Source of the DNA: Corynebacterium sp. sy039 | GTDB lineage: Bacteria > Actinomycetota > Actinomycetes > Mycobacteriales > Mycobacteriaceae | Length of the DNA: 64,000 nt | Assembly (NCBI RefSeq): GCF_007904105.1 | Contig: NZ_CP042325.1 | Location: 1,302,001 to 1,366,000, forward strand | Direction of reading: 5' to 3' | Shown: positions 1 to 8,082 of the stretch, one piece after another | Position numbering within the stretch: the first letter of the stretch is position 1 | Layout of the letters: each line of letters starts with the position of its first letter | The notes under the pieces: model-generated | Databases searched by the model: none | What the model was told of the DNA's origin: nothing | What the model saw: the letters and a program-made list of their open reading frames with translations, nothing else | Program-made: the position numbers and the translations under genes

Positions 1-1
1 C

Positions 2-835
2 TCAGTTGAAGGAATCGCAGAACTACATTTAAGTATTAACGCAGTAAAAGATACTTCTGGTCGCTCGTTTTTATTGCTAAGCGGCCCAGAACCTGATATT
101 CGTTGGGAAGCATTTACCGCAGCGGTTGCATCTTTAGTAGAAAAATTCCAGGTAAGCCAGACCATTTGTTTGTATGCTGCTCCGATGACAGTTCCCCATA
201 CTCGTCCCTTAGTAGTAAGCGCTCATGGGAATTCACCCAAACTGTTAGAAAAACAATTCTCTCTTGATGCCTCTTATACAGTCCCTGGCTCAGCATCGCT
301 CATGCTCGAGCGCTTATTAAACAAACAAGGACGTAATGTCGCTGGCTATACAGCTCATGTACCACATTATCTAGCGTCATCGTCCTACCCACAAGCTACA
401 TTAGGGCTATTGCAAGCAGTATCTACAGCTACTGATCTAGATTTTCCGCTTAACTCCTTAGTTATTGATGCTGAACAAGTTGCGCTATCGATTGAAGAAC
501 AAGTATCTAGTTCTTCCGAGATCCAACAAGTAGTACATATGCTTGAGCAACAATACGATGAGGAATTAGAACGCTATCGGCAACGCCATCCCCACGCACT
601 CATGCCTGGTGAATCTGCTTTAGAGTCTGAAGTACCTAGTGGAGAAACTTTGGGAGCTGAATTTGAGCAATTCCTAGCCGCTCTCGAAGATTTCGACACT
701 ACCGATGCGCGTGATAATCACCAGAACAGCCAAGAGTACATCATTGATGCGCCTATTGTGGATGCAGAAACCTCAATTGACGTGGATCTGCCTCCAACCA
801 ATGATGCACAGGAAAATACTGAAAGAGAAGAATAA
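2..835 (+). CDS. PAC2 family protein (5' end outside window)
   Basis: The reading frame is open to the window edge, so the N-terminus is missing; the first visible residues read VEGIAELHLSINAVKDTSGR. The body (GPEPDIRWEAF, then VSQTICLYAAPMTVPHTRP and HGNS) is typical of the actinobacterial PAC2 proteins, related to proteasome-assembly chaperones. Their role in corynebacteria, which lack a proteasome, is unsettled. The last 70 residues are acidic and low-complexity. A TTG 73 bases in could be read as a start, but conserved family sequence lies upstream of it, so it is internal. The helicase gene follows after about 157 bases, which hold a weak CCCTGAG/CTCAGGG hairpin at 908-933 with no clear T-run. 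Confidence 0.85.
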   Translation, partial: SVEGIAELHLSINAVKDTSGRSFLLLSGPEPDIRWEAFTAAVASLVEKFQVSQTICLYAAPMTVPHTRPLVVSAHGNSPKLLEKQFSLDASYTVPGSASLMLERLLNKQGRNVAGYTAHVPHYLASSSYPQATLGLLQAVSTATDLDFPLNSLVIDAEQVALSIEEQVSSSSEIQQVVHMLEQQYDEELERYRQRHPHALMPGESALESEVPSGETLGAEFEQFLAALEDFDTTDARDNHQNSQEYIIDAPIVDAETSIDVDLPPTNDAQENTEREE

Positions 836-992
836 CTCTTGTCACCATCATTGCACGTATTTTCTCAGGCATAATATCTGTGGTGGTTTTAGCACACAAG
901 CAATAAACCCTGAGTTCTCAGTGTTCCTCAGGGCTATACCATTGAGAGGATATGGTTTCGTCTATCACGGATTGCGACTATTGTAAGAAAAT

Positions 993-3512
993 ATGAATCT
1001 TTCCAGTATGCTGCCCGATCTTGCAGAAGTACCAGAATCTTTCGTTGATGAATCTATCTTTGACTCATTCTTAGGTTGGGTGCGTACTCGGAATATACAG
1101 CTCTACCCTGCTCAAGAAGAAGCTGCGCTGAGTATATTGACTGGTGATAATGTTATTCTCGCCACGCCTACTGGCTCGGGAAAATCTATGGTAGCTATTG
1201 CCGCACATTTCATAGCCCTAGCACGTGGCCAGCGCAGTTTTTATACTGCGCCAATTAAAGCCCTGGTAAGCGAAAAGTTCTTCGCGCTATGTGAAATTTT
1301 TGGTCCAGAATCTGTCGGCATGATGACTGGCGATGCATCAGTTAATTCCCAGGCGCCAATTATTTGTGCCACTGCAGAAATCGTCGCAAATATGGCGCTG
1401 CGTGAAGGAGCAAACGCACATATAGATCAAGTAATTATGGACGAGTTCCATTATTATTCTGATCCTCAACGTGGTTGGTCATGGCAAGTTCCCCTATTAG
1501 AATTACCCCATGCACAATTCTTACTCATGTCAGCTACTCTTGGAGACACAACACAGCTGAGTGCTGATCTAAGCAAAAGAACCAATCGAAAAACAACCCT
1601 GGTCGGCGCACATTCACAACGCCCGGTGCCATTAGAGTTTGACTTTGTTTATACGCCTGTGCATGAAACTATCGAAACACTACTAAAAAACGATAAAGCA
1701 CCCATCTATGTTGTTCACTTTACCCAGCGTGAAGCAATTGAACGTGCTCAAGCTCTCAGCAGTATAACGATTATTGACCAAGAGACTAAAGAACGCATTG
1801 CGCAGCATATCGGAAATTTTCGGTTCAGCACTACCTTTGGTCATACGCTATCGAAATTATTACGCCGTGGTATTGGTGTTCATCACGCAGGTATGTTACC
1901 GAAGTACCGTCGATTAGTAGAAAAATTGTCACAAACTGGTTTGTTAAAAGTTATTTGCGGGACAGATACTCTTGGAGTGGGAATCAATGTCCCTATTCGC
2001 ACTGTGTTGCTATGTAGTTTGGCAAAATTCGACGGAAATAAGCAACGCATCATTAGCTCTCGTGAGTTTCATCAAATTGCCGGGCGCGCTGGGCGAGCTG
2101 GATTCGATAGCACAGGTTATGTCGTTATCCAGGCGACTGAACATGAAATAGAAAATTGGCGTGCTAGGCAACGAGCAGGTAGCGATCCGAAAAAAATTAA
2201 GAAGATTCGTAAAAAATCTACCCGAGAGGGTGAAGTCGGTTGGACAGAAAATACTTATAAGCGACTTATCGACGCCCCGGCAGAACCCTTGCAAAGTCAA
2301 TTCAAGGTAAGTAACTCCATGCTGCTTAATGTTATTGCGCGTGGCGGAGATACCTATGCTCATATGCAGCATTTGCTAAGAACAAACCACAATAGTCGTC
2401 GACAGCAAAATCAAGATATTTTGACTGCTATTGAATTAGTGCGTGGCTTAGTCAATGCAGGAATTGTAGTTGCAGGTAATGGTCGTTATCAGCTTACACA
2501 GGAGTTGCAATATGATTTTGCGCTCAACCAGCCGTTATCGCCTTTCGCCTTGGCAGCTTTGGAATTACTTGATAAACAATCTCCTTCTTATGAACTTGAT
2601 GTGATCAGTGTATTCGAGGCAATTCTAGAAGACCCACGCATAGTGCTTATTGCGCAACAAAAGGAAGCAAAAAGTGCAGAGCTCGCTGCGCTTAATGCCG
2701 ATGGCGCAAGCTATAGCGAAAAAATGAAAGCTATCGACGAGATTACTTGGCCACAACCTCTCGGTGATTTGCTCAGCAATGCCTATCACAGCTATACCCA
2801 GGGACATCCTTGGGCAAAAGAGTTTGATATCCACCCGAAATCCGTCGTCCGCGAAATGTTAGAAAAAGGCTGGACCTTTTCTGATCTTATTTCCGCTTAT
2901 GGTCTTGCACGCGCTGAAGGTGTAGTTCTGCGCTATCTCATTGATGCCTGGCGCACGCTCGAGCATACGCTGCCACAGGAATACAAGACTGAAGAGTTAG
3001 AAAATATCATTGAATGGCTTGGGGAAAGTATCAAACACATTGATTCTTCCCTGGTTAATGAGTGGTTAGAGCTCACTGATCCAGAGCAGCCAATTTCCCG
3101 CGATATGTTGGAAAAAGAGGTTGCTTTTGGCGTCGATAATCCTGATGCATTTACTGCGAATAAGCGCGCCTTTGAGATTGCAGTGCGTAACTTTTTCTTT
3201 CAACTTGTGGTGCTGCTCGCTTATGAAAAAGAATCACAACTCGCGGAAAAATTAGACTACCTTGAGCAACAACCTGACTGGGTCGCAGGTCTTGATGCCT
3301 ATTTTGATGAGTATGACGATATTGATACAAGTGCCCAAGCTAGAGGACGAGAGTATTTTTCCATCAAAAAAGATGAATCTTCTTGGGAAGTGACACAGAT
3401 ACTGAAAGATCCAGACAATGATAACGCTTACCGACTTGTTGGCGTGGTGGATCTTCCGGCGAGCGACGCAGCTGAGGAAATACGACTGAGCAGTATTGAG
3501 TTTGTGTATTAA
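993..3512 (+). CDS. DEAD/DEAH-box helicase, DUF3516 (Ski2-like) family
   Basis: This is a superfamily 2 helicase of 839 residues. Visible motifs are Walker A TPTGSGKS (58-65), the DExH box DEFH (150-153), SAT (180-182) and motif VI QIAGRAGRAG (361-370). The C-terminal half after about residue 430 matches the DUF3516 extension of actinobacterial Ski2-like RNA helicases in arrangement. The cellular RNA or DNA substrate is unknown. The upstream gene is PAC2 on the same strand, and the downstream side is the boundary of the hipBA island. The length is normal for the family. Confidence 0.9.
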   Translation: MNLSSMLPDLAEVPESFVDESIFDSFLGWVRTRNIQLYPAQEEAALSILTGDNVILATPTGSGKSMVAIAAHFIALARGQRSFYTAPIKALVSEKFFALCEIFGPESVGMMTGDASVNSQAPIICATAEIVANMALREGANAHIDQVIMDEFHYYSDPQRGWSWQVPLLELPHAQFLLMSATLGDTTQLSADLSKRTNRKTTLVGAHSQRPVPLEFDFVYTPVHETIETLLKNDKAPIYVVHFTQREAIERAQALSSITIIDQETKERIAQHIGNFRFSTTFGHTLSKLLRRGIGVHHAGMLPKYRRLVEKLSQTGLLKVICGTDTLGVGINVPIRTVLLCSLAKFDGNKQRIISSREFHQIAGRAGRAGFDSTGYVVIQATEHEIENWRARQRAGSDPKKIKKIRKKSTREGEVGWTENTYKRLIDAPAEPLQSQFKVSNSMLLNVIARGGDTYAHMQHLLRTNHNSRRQQNQDILTAIELVRGLVNAGIVVAGNGRYQLTQELQYDFALNQPLSPFALAALELLDKQSPSYELDVISVFEAILEDPRIVLIAQQKEAKSAELAALNADGASYSEKMKAIDEITWPQPLGDLLSNAYHSYTQGHPWAKEFDIHPKSVVREMLEKGWTFSDLISAYGLARAEGVVLRYLIDAWRTLEHTLPQEYKTEELENIIEWLGESIKHIDSSLVNEWLELTDPEQPISRDMLEKEVAFGVDNPDAFTANKRAFEIAVRNFFFQLVVLLAYEKESQLAEKLDYLEQQPDWVAGLDAYFDEYDDIDTSAQARGREYFSIKKDESSWEVTQILKDPDNDNAYRLVGVVDLPASDAAEEIRLSSIEFVY

Positions 3513-3528
3513 TAAGGGACTTATATAT

Positions 3529-3792
3529 TTAACGCACCTTAAAGCCATTCAAGTAGAAGAATAAACCATACAGCTTAGCTGCACGGAGCTTAGTTCTTAA
3601 TCTTTTCCCACCCCATTCTTGCACATCTTTTAATACCCACAGGGACATACATGAAAAATGCTTACTAGGCTGAGGTGCCTGATTTCTGGACACATATGTC
3701 GCCCATGCGGAACGGTTGATACCTAAATAGTGCGCGCATTACTCAGCCGTATAGAACACTTCCCCTAATTCTAGGTTAGTAACTGCAAGCAC
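3529..3792 (-). pseudogene. Degenerate excisionase/AlpA-like HTH protein (in-frame stop)
   Basis: On the minus strand an 88-codon frame from a GTG at 3792 reads VLAVTNLELGEVFYTAE, then a TAA (3739-3741), then CAHYLGINRSAWATYVSRNQ, APQPSKHFSCMSLWVLKDVQEW and a basic tail. The pattern 'xxYTAEQ.A.YLG..RS.W..YV.RNQAP.P......LW...DVQEW' is the compact winged HTH of phage and plasmid AlpA/excisionase-like proteins. The stop replaces the residue between E and CAHYLG, inside helix 1, so the gene is probably dead unless the stop is an assembly error. The frame begins inside the 3' end of the small membrane gene upstream. Family assignment is by eye. Confidence 0.6.
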
Positions 3793-3934
3793 GATCCGTT
3801 ATAGCCTTCCTGGTGTTGTATCCAGCCAAAAACGCTAAAGGAATGAGCAAAAGCGTAGCCCACCAACCATTAAGGTCTGTGATTATGATGCCAAGAAGAC
3901 ACAATATAGTGGTGACAACTATTATATATTTCAT
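3776..3934 (-). CDS. Small membrane protein, hypothetical
   Basis: This encodes 52 residues starting MKYIIVVTTILCLLGIIITD, then a second hydrophobic stretch WWATLLLIPLAFLAGYNTRK and a charged tail, giving two predicted membrane helices. The start is fixed by a strong GGAGG five bases before the ATG; an upstream in-frame start exists but has no ribosome binding site. Similar short two-helix proteins sit beside regulatory genes in corynebacterial accessory regions. No function is assigned. Its 3' end overlaps the degenerate HTH frame, suggesting the two formed one transcription unit of a former mobile element. Confidence 0.6.
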   Translation of the reverse strand: MKYIIVVTTILCLLGIIITDLNGWWATLLLIPLAFLAGYNTRKAITDRACSY

Positions 3935-3968
3935 CACGTCCTCCAAGATATTGTATGATGAGGGGTGC

Positions 3969-4026
3969 CTACCCACTGCCTAGATAATAGTGGCATCTAG
4001 GAATGGGTAGGATTTTCTTCTATCCT
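3969..4026. repeat. Nested inverted repeats upstream of hipB
   Basis: Two arms are nested. CTACCCA (3969-3975) pairs with TGGGTAG (4004-4010), and inside it CCTAGAT (3979-3985) pairs with ATCTAGG (3995-4001), giving a 14-pair imperfect hairpin. Overlapping its right arm is AGGAT-N8-ATCCT (4009-4013 and 4022-4026), the same 5-8-5 spacing as the E. coli HipB operator although its sequence polarity is reversed. The element lies between the divergent small membrane gene and hipB. It could be a terminator, an operator or an inverted-repeat scar. Confidence 0.5.
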
Positions 4027-4288
4027 TTTCGATGCTTACCTTGTGACTTCATATCGAGAATATCTTTATAAAGGGTTTTATATAGTCAATACACTTTGTG
4101 CAATCTAGCTCCACCTAACATATTTATCTACTTTTTATTTCTCAACATATCTCTTTTGCAGTATTTATTAGTCTTAATGACTAGTTTTTCTATTGAACGT
4201 AGAGAGACAGATAGTATTAAAAACAGTTTTAATGCGCTCATAATGTGGAATTTGTTGTTCTCAATAACAATAATTGAAGGCAGTGGTT
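4027..4288. other. AT-rich gene-free leader before hipB
   Basis: Together with the inverted repeats this makes about 350 bases without a credible gene. A hydrophobic 66-codon frame (4096-4296) lacks a ribosome binding site, begins with TTG and runs into hipB in another frame, so it is not called. The region presumably contains the hipBA promoter; no confident -35/-10 pair was fixed. Confidence 0.4.
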
Positions 4289-4735
4289 ATGGATAATGTG
4301 AAAGCTATAGTTACTGAATTTAAGAGGGTAACTGATTACATTAAAAATAAAGAACCCAATGCAGAGCTTTTCTTTACCGCACGAAGTATTATGGCATATC
4401 GCTTAATGATCGATGAAGGTCTGAAACTGGGTGAAGTGGCTATCATGCTGAACATTTCCGAAGAAGAATTATCTGAACTTGTTAATATCGCTCGACTAAA
4501 GATGGAAGGGCGGCAATTGAACTTCTTAAATATATTTCAGCAAGGGCGTTGGCTTAAAGAAATGCGGGAGTATAGACAACTAACTAGAGAACAATTAGCC
4601 GCAAAAATAAGTCAAGATACAGAAATTGAATGGGTAGAAAAAGCAGAAAATGGTCATGTGAAGATAGGTGATCCGCGTATCATATATGCTTTTCAAGCAT
4701 TAGATGTAAAAGTTGGTCGTTATTTTTTTGGGTGA
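4289..4735 (+). CDS. hipB: HipB-like antitoxin, XRE-family HTH regulator
   Basis: This encodes 148 residues. The C-terminal part (about 87-142: GRWLKEMREYRQLTREQLAA, WVEKAENG and FQALDVKVGRYF) is a Cro/XRE helix-turn-helix as in HipB, which binds the operator and neutralises HipA. The N-terminal 80 residues are an extra helical segment (including YRLMIDEGLKLGEVAIMLNI, itself sigma-HTH-like) not present in the 88-residue E. coli HipB. The ATG is chosen over an upstream TTG because GAAGG lies eight bases before it. The TGA stop is followed seven bases later by the hipA ATG, as expected for a coupled antitoxin-toxin operon. Confidence 0.8.
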   Translation: MDNVKAIVTEFKRVTDYIKNKEPNAELFFTARSIMAYRLMIDEGLKLGEVAIMLNISEEELSELVNIARLKMEGRQLNFLNIFQQGRWLKEMREYRQLTREQLAAKISQDTEIEWVEKAENGHVKIGDPRIIYAFQALDVKVGRYFFG

Positions 4736-4742
4736 GCAAATT

Positions 4743-6188
4743 ATGAAAAATCTGGATGTTTACCTCTATGACGATTTGGTAGCACAATTAACTTTTACCA
4801 ATAGCGGTTTAGTTGAATTACATTATGTTTCAGATACTTCCCCTGTTCTATCTGTATCATTACCTAATGATGGTTCTAAATTGAAACGTATGGCTATTCG
4901 TAATTTTTTTGATAATTTGTTGCCAGATGATGAAAAAATACGTGAAGAATGGGCTGCACGTTTTTCCCAAAGAAGAAAAATATCTCCTAAAAACCCTTTT
5001 GCGTTACTTGAACACATGGGACATGATGCACCAGGAGCTTTAGTAATCTTGCCAGAGGGTAAAACGTTAGATGCTAGACGAGGTGAATTAGAATATCTAG
5101 CCCAAGGTGACATAGCCGCTAGACTTTCTCTTATATCCAGTCATGCTGGCAGTGTTGCGAAATTTGCCGATATAAATAGTTTCAATGGTCGTTTTTCTCT
5201 TTCTGGTGCACAACCAAAAATAGCACTCACAAGTTTCGATAATGGAGTAAATTTTTACTCTTCTAGTGGCTTGTTTCCTTCTACCCACATACTTAAACCT
5301 ACTGGCGGTATGTTCAGAGATAGTGATTTAATTGAGCATTTAACCCATAAAACTGCATTATTTTCGTCGCTTAACACAACTAAAACTGACTTTAGAGATT
5401 TTAATGGTCAAACCTGTTTGGTATCTAATCGTTATGATCGGAATTTTATTGAAAAAGAAAAAGCTATTAGGCGATTACATCAGGAAGACATGTGTCAAGC
5501 GTTTGGAATATCCTCGCAGAAAAAATATGAATCCGATGGCGGGACATCCGTAAAAAATATACTTCTTCTGCTGAAAAATAGAGCAAGTGAAAAAGATGTT
5601 TTCTCTTTTATTGAATATCAAGCATTTTCATGGGCAGTTGCCAATACAGATGGTCATGCTAAAAATTTTTCCATCTTACACCGTAAAAATGGAGAAATTG
5701 AATTAGCTCCACTTTATGACATATGTTCATTTTTGCCCTACGAACCCTCAAAGGGCAGCAGAGATCCTGTATTTGGAAGAGCCTATTATTCCCCGAAGTT
5801 AGCCATGAAAATAGGCGAAAGATGCATGACAGAAAAAATAGGGGAGAATAATTGGAGAAAGCTAGCTGAATCTACCCAGTTAGATCCTGATAAGGTGCTT
5901 AGTCATGTTGTTGGTGTGTTAGATCGACTTCCAGAAGCTACTATCCAAGCAGTAAAAGAAGCTAAGACCTATTCAGATTCTGAATTATTAGATGTTTATG
6001 AAGATAAGATTCTTTCCTCTGTAGAAAAATGTAGGAATTCAATTTTTAGTAATGTTTCTGCCGCCCCGGCAGCACATACAAGTAATTGTTCAATTTATAG
6101 TAAACCTCTTACTAATCCAGAATCAATTGCGCGAGGCATGGGAGAAAAATGTGCCAAACAACCAGATACTCATACAAGATCAAATTAA
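4743..6188 (+). CDS. hipA: HipA-family serine/threonine kinase toxin
   Basis: This encodes 481 residues. HipA kinases phosphorylate a tRNA synthetase (GltX in E. coli), causing growth arrest and persistence. The N-terminal HipA_N domain begins MKNLDVYLYDD. The kinase part has the ATP loop SLSGAQPKI (152-160), THILKPTGG (181-189), the HipA signature QEDMCQAFG (247-255), the catalytic loop NTDGHAKN (301-308) and the metal motif LAPLYD (321-326). All key residues are present, so it looks active. The C-terminal tail is about 40 residues longer than in E. coli HipA. The start is the ATG after hipB; an upstream TTG is inside hipB. The 3' end overlaps the opposing gene by 4 bases (TTAA). Confidence 0.9.
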   Translation: MKNLDVYLYDDLVAQLTFTNSGLVELHYVSDTSPVLSVSLPNDGSKLKRMAIRNFFDNLLPDDEKIREEWAARFSQRRKISPKNPFALLEHMGHDAPGALVILPEGKTLDARRGELEYLAQGDIAARLSLISSHAGSVAKFADINSFNGRFSLSGAQPKIALTSFDNGVNFYSSSGLFPSTHILKPTGGMFRDSDLIEHLTHKTALFSSLNTTKTDFRDFNGQTCLVSNRYDRNFIEKEKAIRRLHQEDMCQAFGISSQKKYESDGGTSVKNILLLLKNRASEKDVFSFIEYQAFSWAVANTDGHAKNFSILHRKNGEIELAPLYDICSFLPYEPSKGSRDPVFGRAYYSPKLAMKIGERCMTEKIGENNWRKLAESTQLDPDKVLSHVVGVLDRLPEATIQAVKEAKTYSDSELLDVYEDKILSSVEKCRNSIFSNVSAAPAAHTSNCSIYSKPLTNPESIARGMGEKCAKQPDTHTRSN

Positions 6189-6523
6189 GAACAATGTCTA
6201 ACGTCCCGTAGTTCAGGAAACTTCGTTTCATATAGCTCACGTAAAACAGGGGGGATTCTGATAGATCCCCATATTTGACGCAGTAAGGTGTGATTGAGGT
6301 ATTTGAGATCCTCGACTTTAAGCGCTTCCCTTAAAACAGTACGATATAAGGTTTTAATTCTTGGGATTCCAGCATCAAGATCATAACCTTTATTAGAATG
6401 CCAGTCTAAATAATTAGGCAGCTTAACCACACCACTTGTCGGACCATCCATATACTCTAAAGAATCAGGTAAAACATAAGAACGACCACACACATGACCT
6501 GGATTTAATGCTTTCTTCTCCAT
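6185..6523 (-). CDS. Conserved small actinobacterial protein, unknown function
   Basis: This encodes 112 residues with phrases such as YVLPDSLEYMDGPTSGVVKL, PNYLDWHSNKGYDLD and RTVLREALKVEDLKYLNHTL. I have an impression of similar roughly 110-residue proteins in actinobacterial accessory regions, but I cannot name a characterised family. There is no signal peptide or membrane helix. It converges on hipA with a 4-base overlap of the stop codons, so the two mRNAs would be complementary at their 3' ends. It may belong to the same island as hipBA. Confidence 0.65.
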   Translation of the reverse strand: MEKKALNPGHVCGRSYVLPDSLEYMDGPTSGVVKLPNYLDWHSNKGYDLDAGIPRIKTLYRTVLREALKVEDLKYLNHTLLRQIWGSIRIPPVLRELYETKFPELRDVRHCS

Positions 6524-6578
6524 AAAAAGATAAACTTTCCAAAAATGACTATCAAAATAAAAATTAGTCTTTCAAGCA

Positions 6579-6613
6579 AAGCGCGCTACAGGAACTAATC
6601 TCATAGCGCGCTT
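6579..6613 (-). terminator. Terminator after ahpCD
   Basis: The perfect 10-base inverted repeat AAGCGCGCTA / TAGCGCGCTT has a 15-base loop. On the minus strand it lies 43 bases after the ahpD stop and is followed by a T-rich stretch (ACTAATTTTTATTTT) about 12 bases on. Confidence 0.65.
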
Positions 6614-6655
6614 CAACAAATAATAATTGGTACTCAGCGCTCACTGACCATACAC

Positions 6656-7180
6656 TCAGCGTGCAGCTTCAATTTGAGTTGCTTGAGCAACAGCTTGAAC
6701 TACAGAAGCAATTTTAACGGCTTCCCATACCTGCTCTTTGGTAAGTCCTTCTTCACGAACTGTGTTTGCGTGAGCAACAGCGCAATGCTCGCAACCATTG
6801 ATTGCTGATGCAGCGAGTGACCACAGCTCGAAGTCAACTTTTTCCACACCTGGTTTTGAGATGATGTTCATGCGCAAACCGAACTTCACCTGTGCGTAAT
6901 CATCGCCTAGCCAGTTTTTTGCACGGTATGCAACGTTATTCATAGCCATAACTGTTGCAGCACCAAGTGCAGCTTCTACGGCTTCTGCACTCAAGTGTTC
7001 CTTTGCTTCATCAATGATTTCTGAAAATACAGCCTCATTGCGTGTTGCTGCTGCACTCGCCAATAATGTTCCCCATAGCTGTTGTTCGCTAAGTTCAGTG
7101 GAACGTACGAGAGAGCCAAGGTTAAGTTTTTGGTCTTTTGCATACTCTGGTAGAGCAGACTTGAGATTGTCAATGGACAT
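6656..7180 (-). CDS. ahpD: Alkyl hydroperoxide reductase subunit D
   Basis: This encodes 174 residues, the normal AhpD length. AhpD reduces oxidised AhpC, coupling it to lipoamide/dihydrolipoamide acyltransferase in actinobacteria. The thiol motif is [10 protein letters not shown] with C130, C133 and H137, and the conserved acidic E118 precedes it. The ATG lies two bases after the ahpC TAA, so translation is probably coupled. Regulation is expected through OxyR, encoded divergently upstream of ahpC. Confidence 0.95.
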   Translation of the reverse strand: MSIDNLKSALPEYAKDQKLNLGSLVRSTELSEQQLWGTLLASAAATRNEAVFSEIIDEAKEHLSAEAVEAALGAATVMAMNNVAYRAKNWLGDDYAQVKFGLRMNIISKPGVEKVDFELWSLAASAINGCEHCAVAHANTVREEGLTKEQVWEAVKIASVVQAVAQATQIEAAR

Positions 7181-7182
7181 GA

Positions 7183-7779
7183 TTACTTAAGCCCTTCTTG
7201 AAGCTCAGCGAATTTATCAATGTTCTTGGTTGGGTCATTCTTTTGCCAGTTACAAGCACAAACTTCTTCAGACTGCAATGCGTCAAGTACACGCAAAACT
7301 TCATCCACGTTTCGACCAACAGCATCTGGTGTTACAGATACGAATTGGATGATTCCATCTGGATCAATGATGAAGGTTGCACGGTCTGCAACGCCTTCAG
7401 CATTTTCCACACCGAGTTCACGAATAAGCTCGTGCTTGATGTCAGAGAACATTGGGAAAGGAACTTCTTTAAGCTCTGGGTGTGTTGCACGCCAGTTGAA
7501 GTGAGAGAACTCGTTATCGGTAGAACCACCAAGAATCTGAGTATCGCGATCTTGGAATTCTTCATCAAGCTTACCGAATGCGGCAATCTCGGTTGGGCAG
7601 ACAAAAGTGAAGTCTTTAGGGTAGAAGAACACTACTTTCCACTTGCCCTCATAGGAGTCAAGAGAAACTGTCTCAAAGTAGTCTTCCGGCTGAGACGCAT
7701 TAACATTGTGCAAGTCTCCGCCTTTAAGAGCAGTAAGCTTAAATTCTGGGAATTTTTCCCCAACAGTCTTGATAGTCAT
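7183..7779 (-). CDS. ahpC: Alkyl hydroperoxide reductase C (2-Cys peroxiredoxin)
   Basis: This encodes 198 residues from [13 protein letters not shown]. The peroxidatic cysteine is C61 in [12 protein letters not shown], and C174/C176 in the VCACNW motif match the three-cysteine actinobacterial AhpC layout. The start is supported by GGAGG five bases before the ATG. The frame remains open upstream for 23 more codons to an ATG at 7848, encoding a cysteine-rich stretch (CTPCHALCLC); see findings. The gene forms an operon with ahpD and is divergent from oxyR. Confidence 0.95.
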   Translation of the reverse strand: MTIKTVGEKFPEFKLTALKGGDLHNVNASQPEDYFETVSLDSYEGKWKVVFFYPKDFTFVCPTEIAAFGKLDEEFQDRDTQILGGSTDNEFSHFNWRATHPELKEVPFPMFSDIKHELIRELGVENAEGVADRATFIIDPDGIIQFVSVTPDAVGRNVDEVLRVLDALQSEEVCACNWQKNDPTKNIDKFAELQEGLK

Positions 7780-8065
7780 TTTTCCTCCATCTGATTCACA
7801 CAGGCATAGTGCGTGACACGGCGTACAAGCATTCTCTTTATCACACATATTTCACTCAATGACCTGCATCACCATTATAACGGCAATGTAAGGCGAAAGC
7901 AGGAATTTTCACAAAGAAATGAAATATGCAGTTTTATATCAATCCGCAAAACTGCAATCTAATACAAAAACCAACCTTTTGATTGGATTTTCCTAGAAAA
8001 CAACCTTGCTTAATTAACTATACCTATATTTCCCCTGCCCGTCAATATGATTTTCTTCTAAAAAA
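7780..8065. promoter_or_regulatory. ahpC-oxyR divergent control region
   Basis: On the minus strand a consensus -10 TATAAT lies at 7874-7879 (preceded by CGT), placing the ahpC transcript start near 7867. The leader of about 88 bases contains the cysteine-rich in-frame codons. On the oxyR side AACTATACCTATA (around 8018-8030) and the palindrome abutting the oxyR start are candidate OxyR sites. There is no other gene. Confidence 0.55.
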
Positions 8066-8082
8066 GCCTATAGTTAATAGGC
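8066..8082 (+). promoter_or_regulatory. Palindrome abutting oxyR start (candidate OxyR operator and -10)
   Basis: GCCTAT-AGTTA-ATAGGC is a perfect 6-5-6 inverted repeat ending one base before the oxyR ATG. It contains TATAGT at -10-like distance (about 8 bases) from the ATG, and there is no ribosome binding site, which is compatible with a leaderless transcript. The CTAT/ATAG core resembles OxyR/LysR operator halves. Confidence 0.55.

Noticed and set aside
705..986. 93-codon ORF overlapping the end of the PAC2 gene
   Set aside because: Out-of-frame with the PAC2 gene for half its length, no ribosome binding site, and a composition unlike a protein.
3658..3726. Plus-strand 22-codon ORF (MLTRLRCLISGHICRPCGTV...)
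   Set aside because: It lies antisense to the HTH pseudogene, which reads as real protein family sequence; the ORF has only a distant AGGGA and no recognised family.
4096..4296. 66-codon hydrophobic plus-strand ORF
   Set aside because: TTG start, no ribosome binding site, AT-driven hydrophobicity, and overlap with the hipB start.
7198..7794. 198-codon plus-strand ORF opposite ahpC
   Set aside because: Complete antisense shadow of ahpC, which has all family residues; the product shows no family features.
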